This document shows positions 24,101 to 36,800 of a stretch of DNA of 64,000 bases, piece after piece (the stretch's first letter is position 1; every line of letters begins with the position of its first letter). The notes under the pieces were generated by a model. That model was not told the DNA's origin. It saw nothing but the letters and a program-made list of their open reading frames with translations, and ran no database searches. The stretch is taken from contig NW_026515482.1 of assembly GCF_014898815.1 (NCBI RefSeq), forward strand, positions 1,488,001-1,552,000, read 5' to 3'. A program made the translations under genes and the position numbers. This stretch comes from Panonychus citri. Taxonomy: Eukaryota; Arthropoda; Arachnida; Trombidiformes; Tetranychidae.

Positions 24101-27100
24101 TTTGCCACACCGAAACGAGTTAAAACGTCGATTGCGACAAGAGCATATTTGTTACCACTTTTAGATGTAGGGAAAGGTCCAATCATATCAATTTGAATCC
24201 TTTCAAACGGAGTGTTAGGTACAGGCATTGGTTTTGCTTTACCTTCTTTGTAAGTTTTGGATTTGAACTCCTGGCATTTTTCACAACCAGATACTTTCTC
24301 TTTAATAATATCTTCCATGTTTGGGAACCAGAAATCTAATGCTATCTTTTGAAAGGTCGGCTTAGTACCGAAATGACCAGCTTCAATAGAGTTGTGGTAT
24401 TGATTGAAAATTTTGTTGATTAGTGAATCAGGGAGATAGAAACGGCAGCTTCTGTCGTTTCTTAATGCGTACAGAATTCCATCTCTGACTTGAAATTTTC
24501 GAGTCATTCTTCCTTCTCTTAACTCTTCTTTGATCATATTACATCTTGAATCGTTAAGTTGATGAGTAATTAATTCAGATTGATTACCTTTTTCGAGATT
24601 TGGTGTTTTACATGAACGGATGAACATCTTTGCTTGTTCTCGGTCCAATACATCGAATTGACGAACGAAACCTAAAAGAATCTTTTGGGTTTCGTTCTCA
24701 ACTATTCTTGTTTCTTCTAGTAGTTCCATGTCTTCCAATAAAACATCGTCTTTATCAGGATAGACACAATTTAAATATCTATCGTAGTGATCATCTTCCA
24801 TTTCACCTTTTTGTTTATGGGACCACTCGTTGGAACGGGAAAAACAATCCGCTGGATGTTTTTCTCCTTTTAGATATTCAACATCAAAATCAAACTCGGC
24901 TAAATCGTTTTGCCATCTCATGATTCTGGTTACTTTAAATCTTGTTTTCTTGAGTTCACACAGGGCACAATGATCAGTCACAACTGTGAACTTTTTATGT
25001 CGTAGTAGATGAGCGAATTTTCGACAGGCATATACCACAGCAGCACATTCTTTTTCGGTGACTCTGTAGGCATATTGATATTTTTGTAGTTTGCAGCCGA
25101 AGAAGTAAATCGGATTCCAATTTCCATCTTCGTCTTTTTGAGTTAGAATACCTCCGATTGCTACAGCTGAGGCATCAACGAATAATTTAGTTTCACGATT
25201 TGGGTAGAAATGCGTTAACAAACACTTCTTGGTTAACGCTTCCTTGAGCTTTTCCCAACTTTTTAGTTGTTCACCTTTTATTTCAAATGAAATATTTTTG
25301 TACTTGTTTTGTACTAATTCTTGTAAAGGAGCTGCAATGGCGGCAAAATTTTCGATGAAGCGGCCAAAGTAGTTGAATAAACCAAGATGAGAACGGATTT
25401 GAGAATAAGAGCTGGGAGGATTAAGATTCTTAATCCTCTCTATCTTTTTAGGATCAGGTTGGACATTCTTACCAGACACTAAATGTCCTAAACACACAAA
25501 TGAAGTAACACCAGCTTAGCTTTTCAATGCGATTTTAAAGCCGTAAACTTTGAGAGCTTTAATAACCTTTTTCATGTTCTCACATAATTGTTCAATTGTT
25601 TTTCCGTAGATGACAATGTCATCAAAATAGCCAAAACAGCAGGTATATTTTAAATCACCTAATACTTTGTTAATCACTTCCTGAAAATAGGAAGGAGCAT
25701 CAGCTAGACCCATTGGAAGACGTCTGTATCTGTAGACTCCATCTTCGGTAACAAAACTTGTTTTATCCCTCTCCTCAGGAGGTATTTCAAGTTGATAATA
25801 GCCTTGGGCTAGGTCTAGTGTAGTAAAAAATTTATTACCTTTTAATTGATTTATGGCATCATCAATGTTAGGCATTGGAAATTGACGTTTATTGATGAGT
25901 TTGTTTAATTCGATGTAAGATGTTACCATTCGCCAGGTTCCATTTGGCTTTGGTACGACGAAAGCAGGAGCACCACCTCCGGTGTCCGAATTTTCAATGA
26001 TTCCATTTTCTTTGAATTCACGAATAATTTTTCTCATTTCTTCTCGCATCTTTTCGCTTGATCGAAATGGTTTACACTTTGGAATATCTTTGTTACCTAT
26101 GTCAATCTTGAAATTGGTGACATGAGCAGGAACACAACCTAAGTCATATTTGGTAGAGGAGAAAGAAGCTTTCTCCTCTATCAGGACTTGATAGATTTTT
26201 CTTTTATCTTCTTGAGATAAATCAGGATTGATTTGAGCATATAAACGTTGATTCACATTGTTTATATCTTCTGGTAAATCGATTGAGTTTTCTTGGAATT
26301 CCTCAATATGATTAATCAAATTTGAAGAATCAAGAGGATATTCATGATGAAAGAATTTCACAAAATTTACTTTGGGTTTACTGGGTAATGAGTTGATGTG
26401 GTTGATTGGTAAATGAACTAACTTTTTCATATCAAATGATTCATCATACCATTTTGTTAATAGTCTATGGACATCACATAGATCAGGAATTTCCAATTTA
26501 ATGTTGTATTTGTTGTTTAAATTGAATTGATATAAGTCATAGGGTTGACGAGGACCACGAGCCTTAATGATTAACTCGGTGTACTTGATGATGTTTTCAC
26601 CTAAGATGATGTCATTGGATAAGTCATCAATGACATAAGCAGCCATAATTGTTGATTCATTTCCTTTGCACACTTTTATTGGTACAAAGTATTCACAATT
26701 AACTGTTGACGTGTTGATTGCTTGGAATTTAACACTGAAAGGGTAGGCTAGTAAACCAATTCTGCTGGCAATAGCTCTGTTGATTAGAGTTGTACAGGCC
26801 CCAGTATCGATGAGACCTCGAACTTTAACATTATTGAAATTAAAAGTTACCATTGGAAATCGCAATTCATCCGACATTTGCACTGAATTGGTTCCAACCA
26901 TTAATTTAGCGACGTTGATAACATGATTATTTTCATTGACTGGTTGATCAAATTCAACATAATTCACATTTTGATTTGATACCAATTGTTGTTGATTTGG
27001 GTTGACTTGTTGATTTGAACTTGGGTTGGAAGAGATGCTCTTCTGACCCTCATTCGCTGGGTTGAATCTGCATCTTTCATTACTATGAGTACTTGACTTG

Positions 27101-30100
27101 CATCTATCGCACCAATATTTTCCTTGGTATTGATTAGATGGACGATTGTTGTTGTTACCATTTAAATTTGTGTTGATTGGACGGTTACCACTCTGAGGTT
27201 GAGATACTTGACCTTGTTGGTTACCTTGTTGTTGTTGTTGTTGTTGATTACGGTATAAGGGTCGTTTTGGGGTGACACTTATAACACTTTGACTTTGTTG
27301 AGTTGATTTGATTGGGGTTTTAGACTTTGCCAAATACCAATCACTTTTGTTTTAGCGATTCTAGATCAAAAATTGTCTCTTTCTCTGGAATGATTTCATT
27401 TTGGATTTCCACAGGTAGAGTTCCAGCGACAAGGATAGAGATTTCTCTATCCTTGGCGTCAGGACAAATGACTTTTATTGAACTTTCGATTTTCTTGAAA
27501 AATTCAACTGGATTTTCATTGGTTGAATATTTCTTTTGTAAAACAGTGTATAAAGCTTCTGTTATCTCTGTTTTATTTATTGTTGAATTTAAAAGCTTCT
27601 CTTTCCAGTTATCGTAGGAAAGTAGATGATTTTCTTGACTTATTTTCTCAGCTATTTTTCTTGGCTCACCTTCGAGGACAACAGTGATATGATCGATCCA
27701 TGTTTCCTTTAATGGGTCCAATATTCGTAGGTCAAACTCCATTGTTTCGAGGAATTGAGCAAACGTTTGTTGAATTGAATTGTTAGGCCATTTTCTCCTA
27801 TTAATACGGTAAAGGGCATTTTGAGCAGGTAACGGTAATTTAGATTTGGGATCAGGGTTCACAAGACTCTCTTGTTGCAAATCTCTCTGGTTTACAATAG
27901 CGATTAAATAACATGAAGGCTTGAGCTATTGGTATGTTGAATTGTTGTAGTTGATTTTCTTTGATGAACATTAGAGTGTCAATTGATCTCACTCCATTTT
28001 CCAATAATTTGATTATCGTTTGATGATCGCAGCCCATTTTCCTAAGCTCGATACCATCTTCCCATTTATATTCGATTTTTTGTAGAATATCAACATCATT
28101 TTCATGATCAGGTATGATGTGATTTTCATAAAGGTGTTGAATTAGATGAGCGTCTATTATTTCTCTTAATAGCATCTCATTGCTTTTACTATTGACTTTC
28201 GAGACTCCCCATTCAGAAGCTAAATTGATGAGCTCATTACGGGTAAGCTTTTCATTGGTTTGTCGATTCTTTTCTCGTTGTTGTTGTTCAACCTCGTTCA
28301 TTTTTATCTTTAGATCGGGTTGCACTTTGGGTGTAGATTGAAAATCTGTTGTATCGTGAATGAGTGAAAGACTCGGTTGTAACTCTTCACTCAGATCAAG
28401 TTTGATTAATGTTTCTTGAGATAACTCAAGATCAGAATCTGTATGGTCTGAAATCTTGGGTTGGGTTTTGGGTTTACAATGTTTTGGATAAGGGGTAAGA
28501 AAGAGGAAGGTGAAGATTCTTTACCTCTTCTCTCTTAATTAGCAAAATGTTTTAAGCTTATGAATCAAGATGTACCAGGTAATTTGGTTTTAACTTAATT
28601 GAGCTTGGTTAAGCTAAATTGTTGGTATAGATTCTTCACCTTACAATTTAGTTTACAAAAGAATTGGGTAAATGATATATTGAGAAGCACAAGGTCGTTT
28701 TGTTTTCCTCAATGGGTTTGGGTGAATTAAATTGTGGGTATAGATTCTTTACCTTACAATTTAATTTTACAATTTGATTTGGTTGTCAATGTTTACCAGT
28801 TTATTTGGATGACTTTGACTATTTAGGTTTTTTTTGGTGAATTAGTTTGTAGGTTTAACTTCTTTACCTTACAAGCTAATTTTACAATTAAATGAATGAA
28901 TTTGGTTGATGAATTAGAGTTGATGTTAAGATGTACCAGTTTGTTTGGATGTACTTAACTTGAATGAATTAGGGTGATTGTGGGTGAAGATTCTTCACCT
29001 CACAATTTACAATTGATTTGGTAATTGATTGAATATTAAGACGTACCAGGTTGTTTGGATTATCTTAATTTGAAATTAGGTAAAGGAGACAATTGATCTT
29101 ACTTTGCAATTGGACCTTTAGATTTGGCTTCTTTAAGAAGAATGTAGATTGTTGTACTTAGTAACAAGGTTATATTCTGAACCACGTTGACCAGTTTAGT
29201 TGTTTTGATGAATGATCAGGTTGAGATGGACAAGAGAGAGATTCTTTCTCTTTGTCTGTCTTCAGACTTGATGAATTATTGGATCTCCCAAGGTGACCTT
29301 CAGAACCTCCGAACCGCACACCGATCAATATTGTAACAATATCGATTTCACACTTAGAATTAAATTCTATAGATGTCAAAGCCGAGACTATGAAGAATCT
29401 TCAAAGTCTTGTAGTGTTTTTATTCACCGTAGGAAACAGGAAAGAAGACGCACCAGAGGAAGAATCTTCCTTTGGTCACTTATATTTCTTGAAGCGATGA
29501 AATGGGTTTGGTTTCTCGTGCACAAGAAGAAGCTAAATTGTTTAAGATAGCGAAGTCATCTCCACCATTTTGTTAGGGATTCTCTATGCGAGAGCTCAGT
29601 ATAAAGATCGTATCGGAACAAAATAACTTTTATTGAAACACTAATTGAAGAGGCTTTAGTTGGTGGTAGTTTTAAGGGTGGTTTAGATAGAAAGCACAAT
29701 GAGAGATTTTTGAATAGGGTTAATTAAAGGACATAAGGGTAAAAGGTTAAGGGGTTTAAGGATTAACCTTGAATGACAAAATATTAACTATTAAATGTAA
29801 TGTTAATGGAATGTGTTTTCTAATTGAAAAGGGTTTGTATTTATACATAAGAGTTTATTCCCTAGAGGAGATTGTGATGTAATCAATGGACGATAGGGGT
29901 GGTTAACTAATTACGATTAAAATGAAGCTATTTCCCTAACAATCATCATGAGGCTCAGATAACAATGACCAGAGGAAGATCATTATTGTTCATTTTCATG
30001 ACGTTTTTTTTTCTTGGTTAGAATATAAAAAATAGCAGAAAATGAATGTAAAAATATTATCACCTCGAGTGCTGGTCATGTCATTTAAATGAGAAATCAA

Positions 30101-31477
30101 CTGACCAATGGATAAGAAAACTTTTATTTCGTTACCATGGTTACGTTCTGTAATTTCAACTATTGAGATATTTTTTGTAAATTTATCAATTGAATCATTA
30201 AGAAAGTTGATTAAAAGCTTGAAATGATTTCTAACCAACTGAATTAGTGATTTTATCTTTAACCTTTTGATATTAAATGATTATCATGAGTTAAACTTTA
30301 TCCATATTTATTGGAAACAATTAAGTCACATTAGTATGCACAAAAGGATAACCCAATTAATTAATTGTCTCATCTTTCATTTATGATTAAGATGATCGAG
30401 AGGATTGATGATTAGTTGAAATTAGTGTGTGTCCATTGAACATTAATATCTATTAATGTCATGATTTAAGTTGATTATCATGATGATTAGTTTTCAAATT
30501 GTTCATCATGTTATCCTCAAATTATCTTCATCCTTGTTGAATTTTTATCTGATGAGTACACATGAATACCCTTGACTGAGTTTTCAATGAATCAGCAAAT
30601 AAATTTAATGGAAAATAATGATTCATGAGATTTTCAGCTCTAATAGGGAGAGCGTGAGAGAGAGAGAGAGAGAGAGAGTCAGAAAATTCTGAATCAGAAT
30701 CAACATTTTCTGATTTGTTAATGACCACCAACCGATTTGATTACACTTGATAATTTCTACCAGTGGTAAAGTTATTAATCACTCTGGAGGGATATTGTTT
30801 TCTCATTTAGAGATCAATAGTGAATTATATTGATTTTCAATTGATATGAATTCATGAAATCATAGATTGAAAAGTTGTCGAAAATAATCAACTTCAATTA
30901 GATGATAATGATTATCAATGATCCCCACAAATGCTTAGCATTAATCATGGATAATGTTTCTCATGAATTATCTCAACGATAATTTAAAATTCTTATCAAA
31001 ATAATCTTTCATGAAGAAGAGATTGAGTTGCAATAATAACCCTAAAAAGTTCAATGAATAGTTGATGATAGCATTGAGAATTGCTCAAAATTCATGGAAC
31101 ATGATGTTCTGATATCATTTCCAGAGTGAAAAACAGCAGAAATCAGGTACATGTATCATGATTGCCATCAACATGGAACTGATTTCAACCACTAACTCAG
31201 AGATAAACTATAATCACCACAACAGATAACAATTCATGAGAATTCAAATTTCGTGTCAGAAATTTTCGCAGAATGAAAAACAACAAGAGATAACATTTTC
31301 GTCTTTAACCTTAATAACAAGCTCATTCTTATTCCAGTCAGAACTTAGAAGACAAGTTCGAGAACAAAAAAGTTCTAACTTCAAGATTAGCATTTCAATG
31401 AGAGAGAAAGAAAGAAAGAAAGAAAGAAAGAAGAGAGAGAGAGAGAGATGAAAACAGCCAGCTAAAAATTTAGAGCT

Positions 31478-31519
<42 letters not shown>

Positions 31520-33791
31520 AAGTTATCATGGAAAATTATTATCATTGGAAAAAAGTTCTTACCAAAGATTCAGAGCATTATAATGAATCACCCTGAGAGT
31601 ACAACATGTTCAACATGGTATAACAATTGTTTCACCGAATCCATATTTATAATATCATAATTTATCAACAATCTCATTAAACTATTCAATTTAATAGCTC
31701 ATGAAGAAGAGGAAGATAAAAAAGTCTCGTCTTCATGATGATAATCATAACCCATCATATCCTCTTCCTTAATGCAACAGTAATAATTTATATCCAATTC
31801 ATGAGAGAGTCCTGAATCCTGAAATTTCATGGAATGAAAATTTTCCTTCTGTTTAGTAATTTTTCAAGGAAAATTTCATTCATGAAAATTTCAGTCAATG
31901 GAGATAGTAAATATTGAGTAGTTTATAATTCAGAGTGAAAATATAATCTTTCATATATCACAACTTTTTCACCCAAAATCAAACATGATGACCATGATAC
32001 TTTTCGGTGAGATGAATACTGAATCATGAGGAAAAGAATTATTGAAGAATTGAAACTTTTGTTATTCTCATTCTCGATTAGCTTTATTCAGGAGAAAATA
32101 TTTTTGTTACGATTAATTGAACTTCACAAGTAACAAGAGTAAATGAATGTATACTCAGGGAGATAGGGAAAAAGTTCTGATTAATGAAGCACGAGAGAGA
32201 GAGAGAGAAAAACAAAAAAAAACACCAATGAAAATGAACCATGAAAATCAAAACCCGAATCAGAGCTTAATTTATACTTTGTGGATTCTGGAGCTACTCG
32301 AAATTCATTCTCATGATTGGTGAGATAAATTTTCAGATGAGAAGAAAAAAATAACAATAATCATCATGTTGGTTTCAAACCAAAGTCACTTGATTGGCAA
32401 TTGTCATGATATATATGAAACTCTGAACAAGTTTCCATGATATATCACCATGTGTTCAGCAATAAAGTAAAGGAGGAAATCAAAATAATCACCAAGAATC
32501 TTATTTTGACAACCATTATTATTATTATTATTATCAGAATCTTCCCAATGAAATAAATCATTCAAATTCATATCTAAATATATATTTAAATGCTGAACTT
32601 GAGATATGTCAGATTTTTTTTTTCACTTCGAACTTTGGAAGAAAAAAAAATTCTCTTCGAAAACTAAAACTTTAATATTCACTCTTTAAATCTCTAGTTT
32701 CATCTAAACCATTGAAATATCATGATCATGATGAAAGAAACTTAACTTTTGCCTGAGATGATGTAACATTATGATAATCATTATGATGATTATTCAGTTA
32801 ACTTTCAGTTGACAGTTGACAATTTAACAGTTAATATCAGTTAACTGTAACTATTTTCAAATCTTATATTTTCAATTTCAAGATTATCATGATAATCCTT
32901 AACTAATGATAACTGAACAACAAGAATAAAACAAAAACCCTTAACATGATTTAAAGTATATCATCAATGTTTAATGATATTTACTGAATCAAATCCGTAA
33001 GCTTACAAAAGGAAACATTTACCGTTATATTATTTTCATCATGATACCTTTTGTTTTTCCTGTTCACCTGAATAAAATGATAATCATATTGAATAATAGG
33101 ATAAGATATTAAAAGGTAGGAAAAAAGGGATTACCAGAAAATGGGAAGAAAAGATAATCTTTATCTTTTATCAAGGTGATTAAGTAGAGAAAAAGATACA
33201 AAGTTATATCATTGGAATTGACAATTTAAAGTGATTAGATTATTGCCTCACATGATCAATCATTTAATTTCATCTGATGAGACTCACCATGTTTCTGATA
33301 GAAACTCAGGAAAGTTCTGAGTTTAAATCGAAAGTCAACAATGTTGATGATATGAGTTTCGATAAGAAGAAGTAAAATTAAAAGTGAGACTAGTCTGATT
33401 TCTTTTGATATTGATTATCAATTAGTGATTAATTAGATGACATTTCTGATTAGCTAAACTTTTACAACTTTTATCGTAAAGTTTATCTTGTCAGTGGACA
33501 CTTACGATTATTACATATGTAAACAGGTAAATGTTTATATGGTTAATTTTCACAACGATTTAACTGATCGTTGGTTTGGGATAATTATCGTTAAGGGGAT
33601 AAGCCTGGATGAAGATGAGAAATGATTCCAATATTTGAATAGAATTGATAATATGATCTAAGTTTCAGCTCGTTGGAGCGAAAAGATTAGTTCTCAAAGT
33701 GTTTGTTCCAGTTTTCCATGACTAATCTAATCTCGGTGTCTTTTTATCTGGATCGTTTCTTGTCATTGAAAAGATGAAGATGCAAAGATGA

Positions 33792-33843
<52 letters not shown>

Positions 33844-36800
33844 AAAGTATCCTGGCCAAATACCCAAGGCCTAATAATCAGAACACATGAAAAACAAAGT
33901 GAATGATTCAGAACAATTATTGTTATGATTTTCTCTCTATCCTCTCAAACTGAACAAATTCAATCCCTGTCATCATCATGGAATATAATGTTTCTCCATG
34001 AACAACAATAAAAAAACCAGGTTATCAATGACTCGAGGGATTCACATCTAATGAGTCCATTTCCATTGGGATTGATTCATTACAAGTTTACTTTTTGTTT
34101 AGTGATGAACATGATCATCATGAAGATACAAAATGGTTAAGTCAAAGGTTATATTCTGATGTTATCATCATTTCATTTCATGAGCAAGTTCATGGATTTT
34201 TTTCCCTGCTAAAGTAGCTGACCTTTGATTCTGAAGCTCTTTGATTTCTTGGGTCATTTCTGATTCTGATTTTTTTGCTCAACAATCATATTAATGTAAT
34301 CGCGCATATAATACAGGGCTATCCAGCTATTTTCGCCCAAAATTACCGATTTTCTCAACTAATGTGCTTTCTAGAGACTCAAGGCTATAACGGTATGAGT
34401 TTCACAATATTCAAATGTTATATCGAAAGACCAAGGGAATTGGTAAGAACTTGACCAATACACTTTTAATCAGCTTTATTTATTCAATATCGACATCTTT
34501 AACTATTGAGTGCTGTATGATTAATGGAATTGATAAAACAAATTTTTTATCACTAATAATCCAAATTTCCTACCAAATTGTAAAAACATGTTTCCCAAAA
34601 GTTACTGGGAAAATGTAACATTGGGAAAAAACCGCAGATGAATCATTGGAGGACATATATGTCAAATCTCAAAAAGATGATTCCTCGAACTGATGATACA
34701 TGTATATTAGTGCATTATCCACTGAATCCAAGTATAACGAAAAATCAACAAGGCGACGATTTTCAAACAACAAATATTGAAGTTTCTACACTAGTGAAAG
34801 AATCAGTGTAATCAGCCTAATACGTTTCAAGATTCTCTCGTTAATAACTCTGGAAACATTGAATTCAAACAAATTAGTGATATTATTACGTTCTCAACAA
34901 CAAGAAACAGTTTCTATCTGAATATGATAATATTGGTCAGATTCTAAGAATGGTTATTGATGTTGTTGATAAAATCAAGTCTGTAATCATGAAGCAAGGT
35001 GAAAAGAATCTCTACCTTGAAAAATGTGGAAATACTTATAGAAATACAAAACAAGTTAGAATCATTTTCTGCTAATTATTCCTCGATTCATATTTGGTTT
35101 CATCTTGATTCATGTCATTCAAAAAAAAATATTTATCGAGGGCTTGATTGAGCTGGACCTAGATTCTTATGAAATGGCGGTAAACAAAGCAACAAGAGGA
35201 AGTCCTGGCTCATTCGCATATCAGCTAATAAAGTTTGCTTTTCCTAAGAATTATTATGAAAACGTGACTTTGGACTTCAAGAACGGCCAAAAAAGAGTCA
35301 AAATCATTAATATCTGAGTCAATTTAATTAAATTAATTTGAATGATTATTGACTCTCTGTTGATTCAATTTAGTCAATCATCAAAATTAATCAAAAAAAC
35401 ATCAAATACGCTCAAAAATGACGTAAATGATCGCGTAGAGACTTGAATGGTATGAGTTTTAGAGGTTATTTGAAAACTTGACACCAATATTTTCAAATAC
35501 GTTCTTTCATGAAATTTCACCTTCAAAGAACCTAAGAACGCGTTCTTTCACCAATGACCTTGATATTTCAATGTGACAATTGAGTATTTCTAAGACTTAT
35601 ACCGACCAAAACTCGAGTCTCCAGAAAGCTTAACAGTCGAGAAAATCGTAAAAATCCTCGGCGAAAATAGCTGAATAGCACTGTAAGTTAACACTTGAAT
35701 TGTTCAATCAAATATATTACTTTAATTTTCATTGTAATCATGAAGTAATTTGCATTTATATTTTCACGTTTCTGAGTTGAAAAAAAAATTACCATGAAAT
35801 TTAATATGAATGGTTCATCATTTCAAGATGTATATACAATAAATTTCAGCATTTCCACCTTTATCATTACCTCCCTGTGTAACTTATAATGTTATCACAA
35901 TTGAATACTTGAACCATGAAAATCATGTAATAATAATAATGATCAATTCAACTTGATAATTATGATAATTAAAATGCTTATCATGTAGATGATTATGTTA
36001 TCAGATTACAATTGATGAAATACTGTGATTAAATTGTAAGGAAACAATTTTACAAGTTTGTTTGCTGTTCAAGTAGCAATCAAATGATAAAAATAATCAA
36101 CAGTTAGAATTTTAATATCAAAGGTAATTCAGATTCCGATAAAATTTATATATATGAATGAAATTCAATTATGATGAGGAAATGTTTCCATGTAAAAGTT
36201 ATTAGATCGATGGTGAAATTGATGGTCTGATTCAATGGTTATCCATCAATTAGTATTATTGTGATTTGTTGGGTGAAAGTTTTACAATTCAATCAATTGA
36301 ATTTCCATTGAGATGGAAAAATGGAAATTCTGATGGAAATGAAAAAAAGCTTAAGATGAATGAAGATGAGGAAATATTCATTTTCCATGTAGATGAAATC
36401 AGGCAACAGATAATTGAGATAGATGATGAGAGATTCCTTATAGTGAGTAACCATTTAAGGTGTAATAATATTGAGCTTTTATCATATTTTTTTCCGATGA
36501 AATTTTTACCATGAAAAAGTTGATCAATAAATCAAAACTTTTTTCTCAAGATTTTTGTTTCAATAGAAAGATAAATAGACAGAGAATTGAGATAAAGTAA
36601 ATAACTTGAATTTTCATCCTGTTTTCATCCTTATTGAACAATCTGATGAATCATGTGGATAAAAATAATGAATGGAAGTGATTTTTTTGTCAATTGAAAC
36701 TGAATAGTTTGATGAATTATCGTCAGAACTTTTTTCTTTTCCCAGAATCAGCTGAGAGAAAATAAATAAACACCAAATCATCAAACAAGAATCACTTAAT

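Larger units (their letters stand above)
28490..29260. repeat. Structured tandem array in the retrotransposon leader
   Basis: Two motifs alternate. Motif A is a palindrome around AGATTCTT: centres near 28517, 28632, 28745, 28991 and 29242, with a degenerate copy at 28860. Motif B is a block like GTACCAGTTTGTTTGGAT, usually flanked by complementary TTAAG/CTTAA: near 28571, 28788, 28929 and 29038, with diverged copies near 28684 and 29187. The first four A centres are about 115 bp apart. The outer arms of A differ between units yet stay complementary, such as AATTAAATTGT with ACAATTTAATT at 28725-28766. Confidence 0.8.
28302..29570 (-). other. Retrotransposon 5' leader
   Basis: 1.27 kb between the 5' LTR and the first gag ATG. 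The part nearest gag (to about 28520) is open in the gag frame without an AUG. The rest holds the structured tandem array and has no convincing ORF; the plus-strand frames there are not credible. Confidence 0.6.
19295..29941 (-). mobile_element. Complete Ty3/Gypsy LTR retrotransposon with an extra exonuclease ORF
   Basis: A 10,647 bp element on the minus strand with 371 bp LTRs, TGTTAGGG...CCCTAACA ends, a 5 bp duplication, a primer-binding-site candidate and a polypurine tract. Order from its 5' end (right): LTR, 1.25 kb structured leader, gag in two frames, pol with protease, RT, RNase H and integrase (the Ty3/Gypsy order), a 680 bp spacer, a 780-codon third ORF, LTR. The two LTRs read as identical by eye, so insertion was recent. 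It sits in the 41 kb receptor intron in the sense direction. There is no chromodomain after integrase, and the extra ORF does not look like an envelope gene. Confidence 0.95.
29947..34313 (-). other. Receptor intron 2 sequence
   Basis: No gene found. Holds (GA)n arrays at 30655-30678, 31431-31450, 31481-31516 and 33796-33840, and three AAAAAGTTCT words (31367, 31550, 32169). Confidence 0.5.

Noticed and set aside
20536..29476. GAAGATTCTTC motifs as heat-shock elements
   Set aside because: They contain GAAnnTTC, but most lack a third properly spaced unit, and the feature kept among copies is the full palindrome with varying arms. This is not explained by HSF binding.
36266..36514. 82-codon plus-strand open frame in the receptor intron
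   Set aside because: No recognisable domain, no splice context and low-complexity composition.
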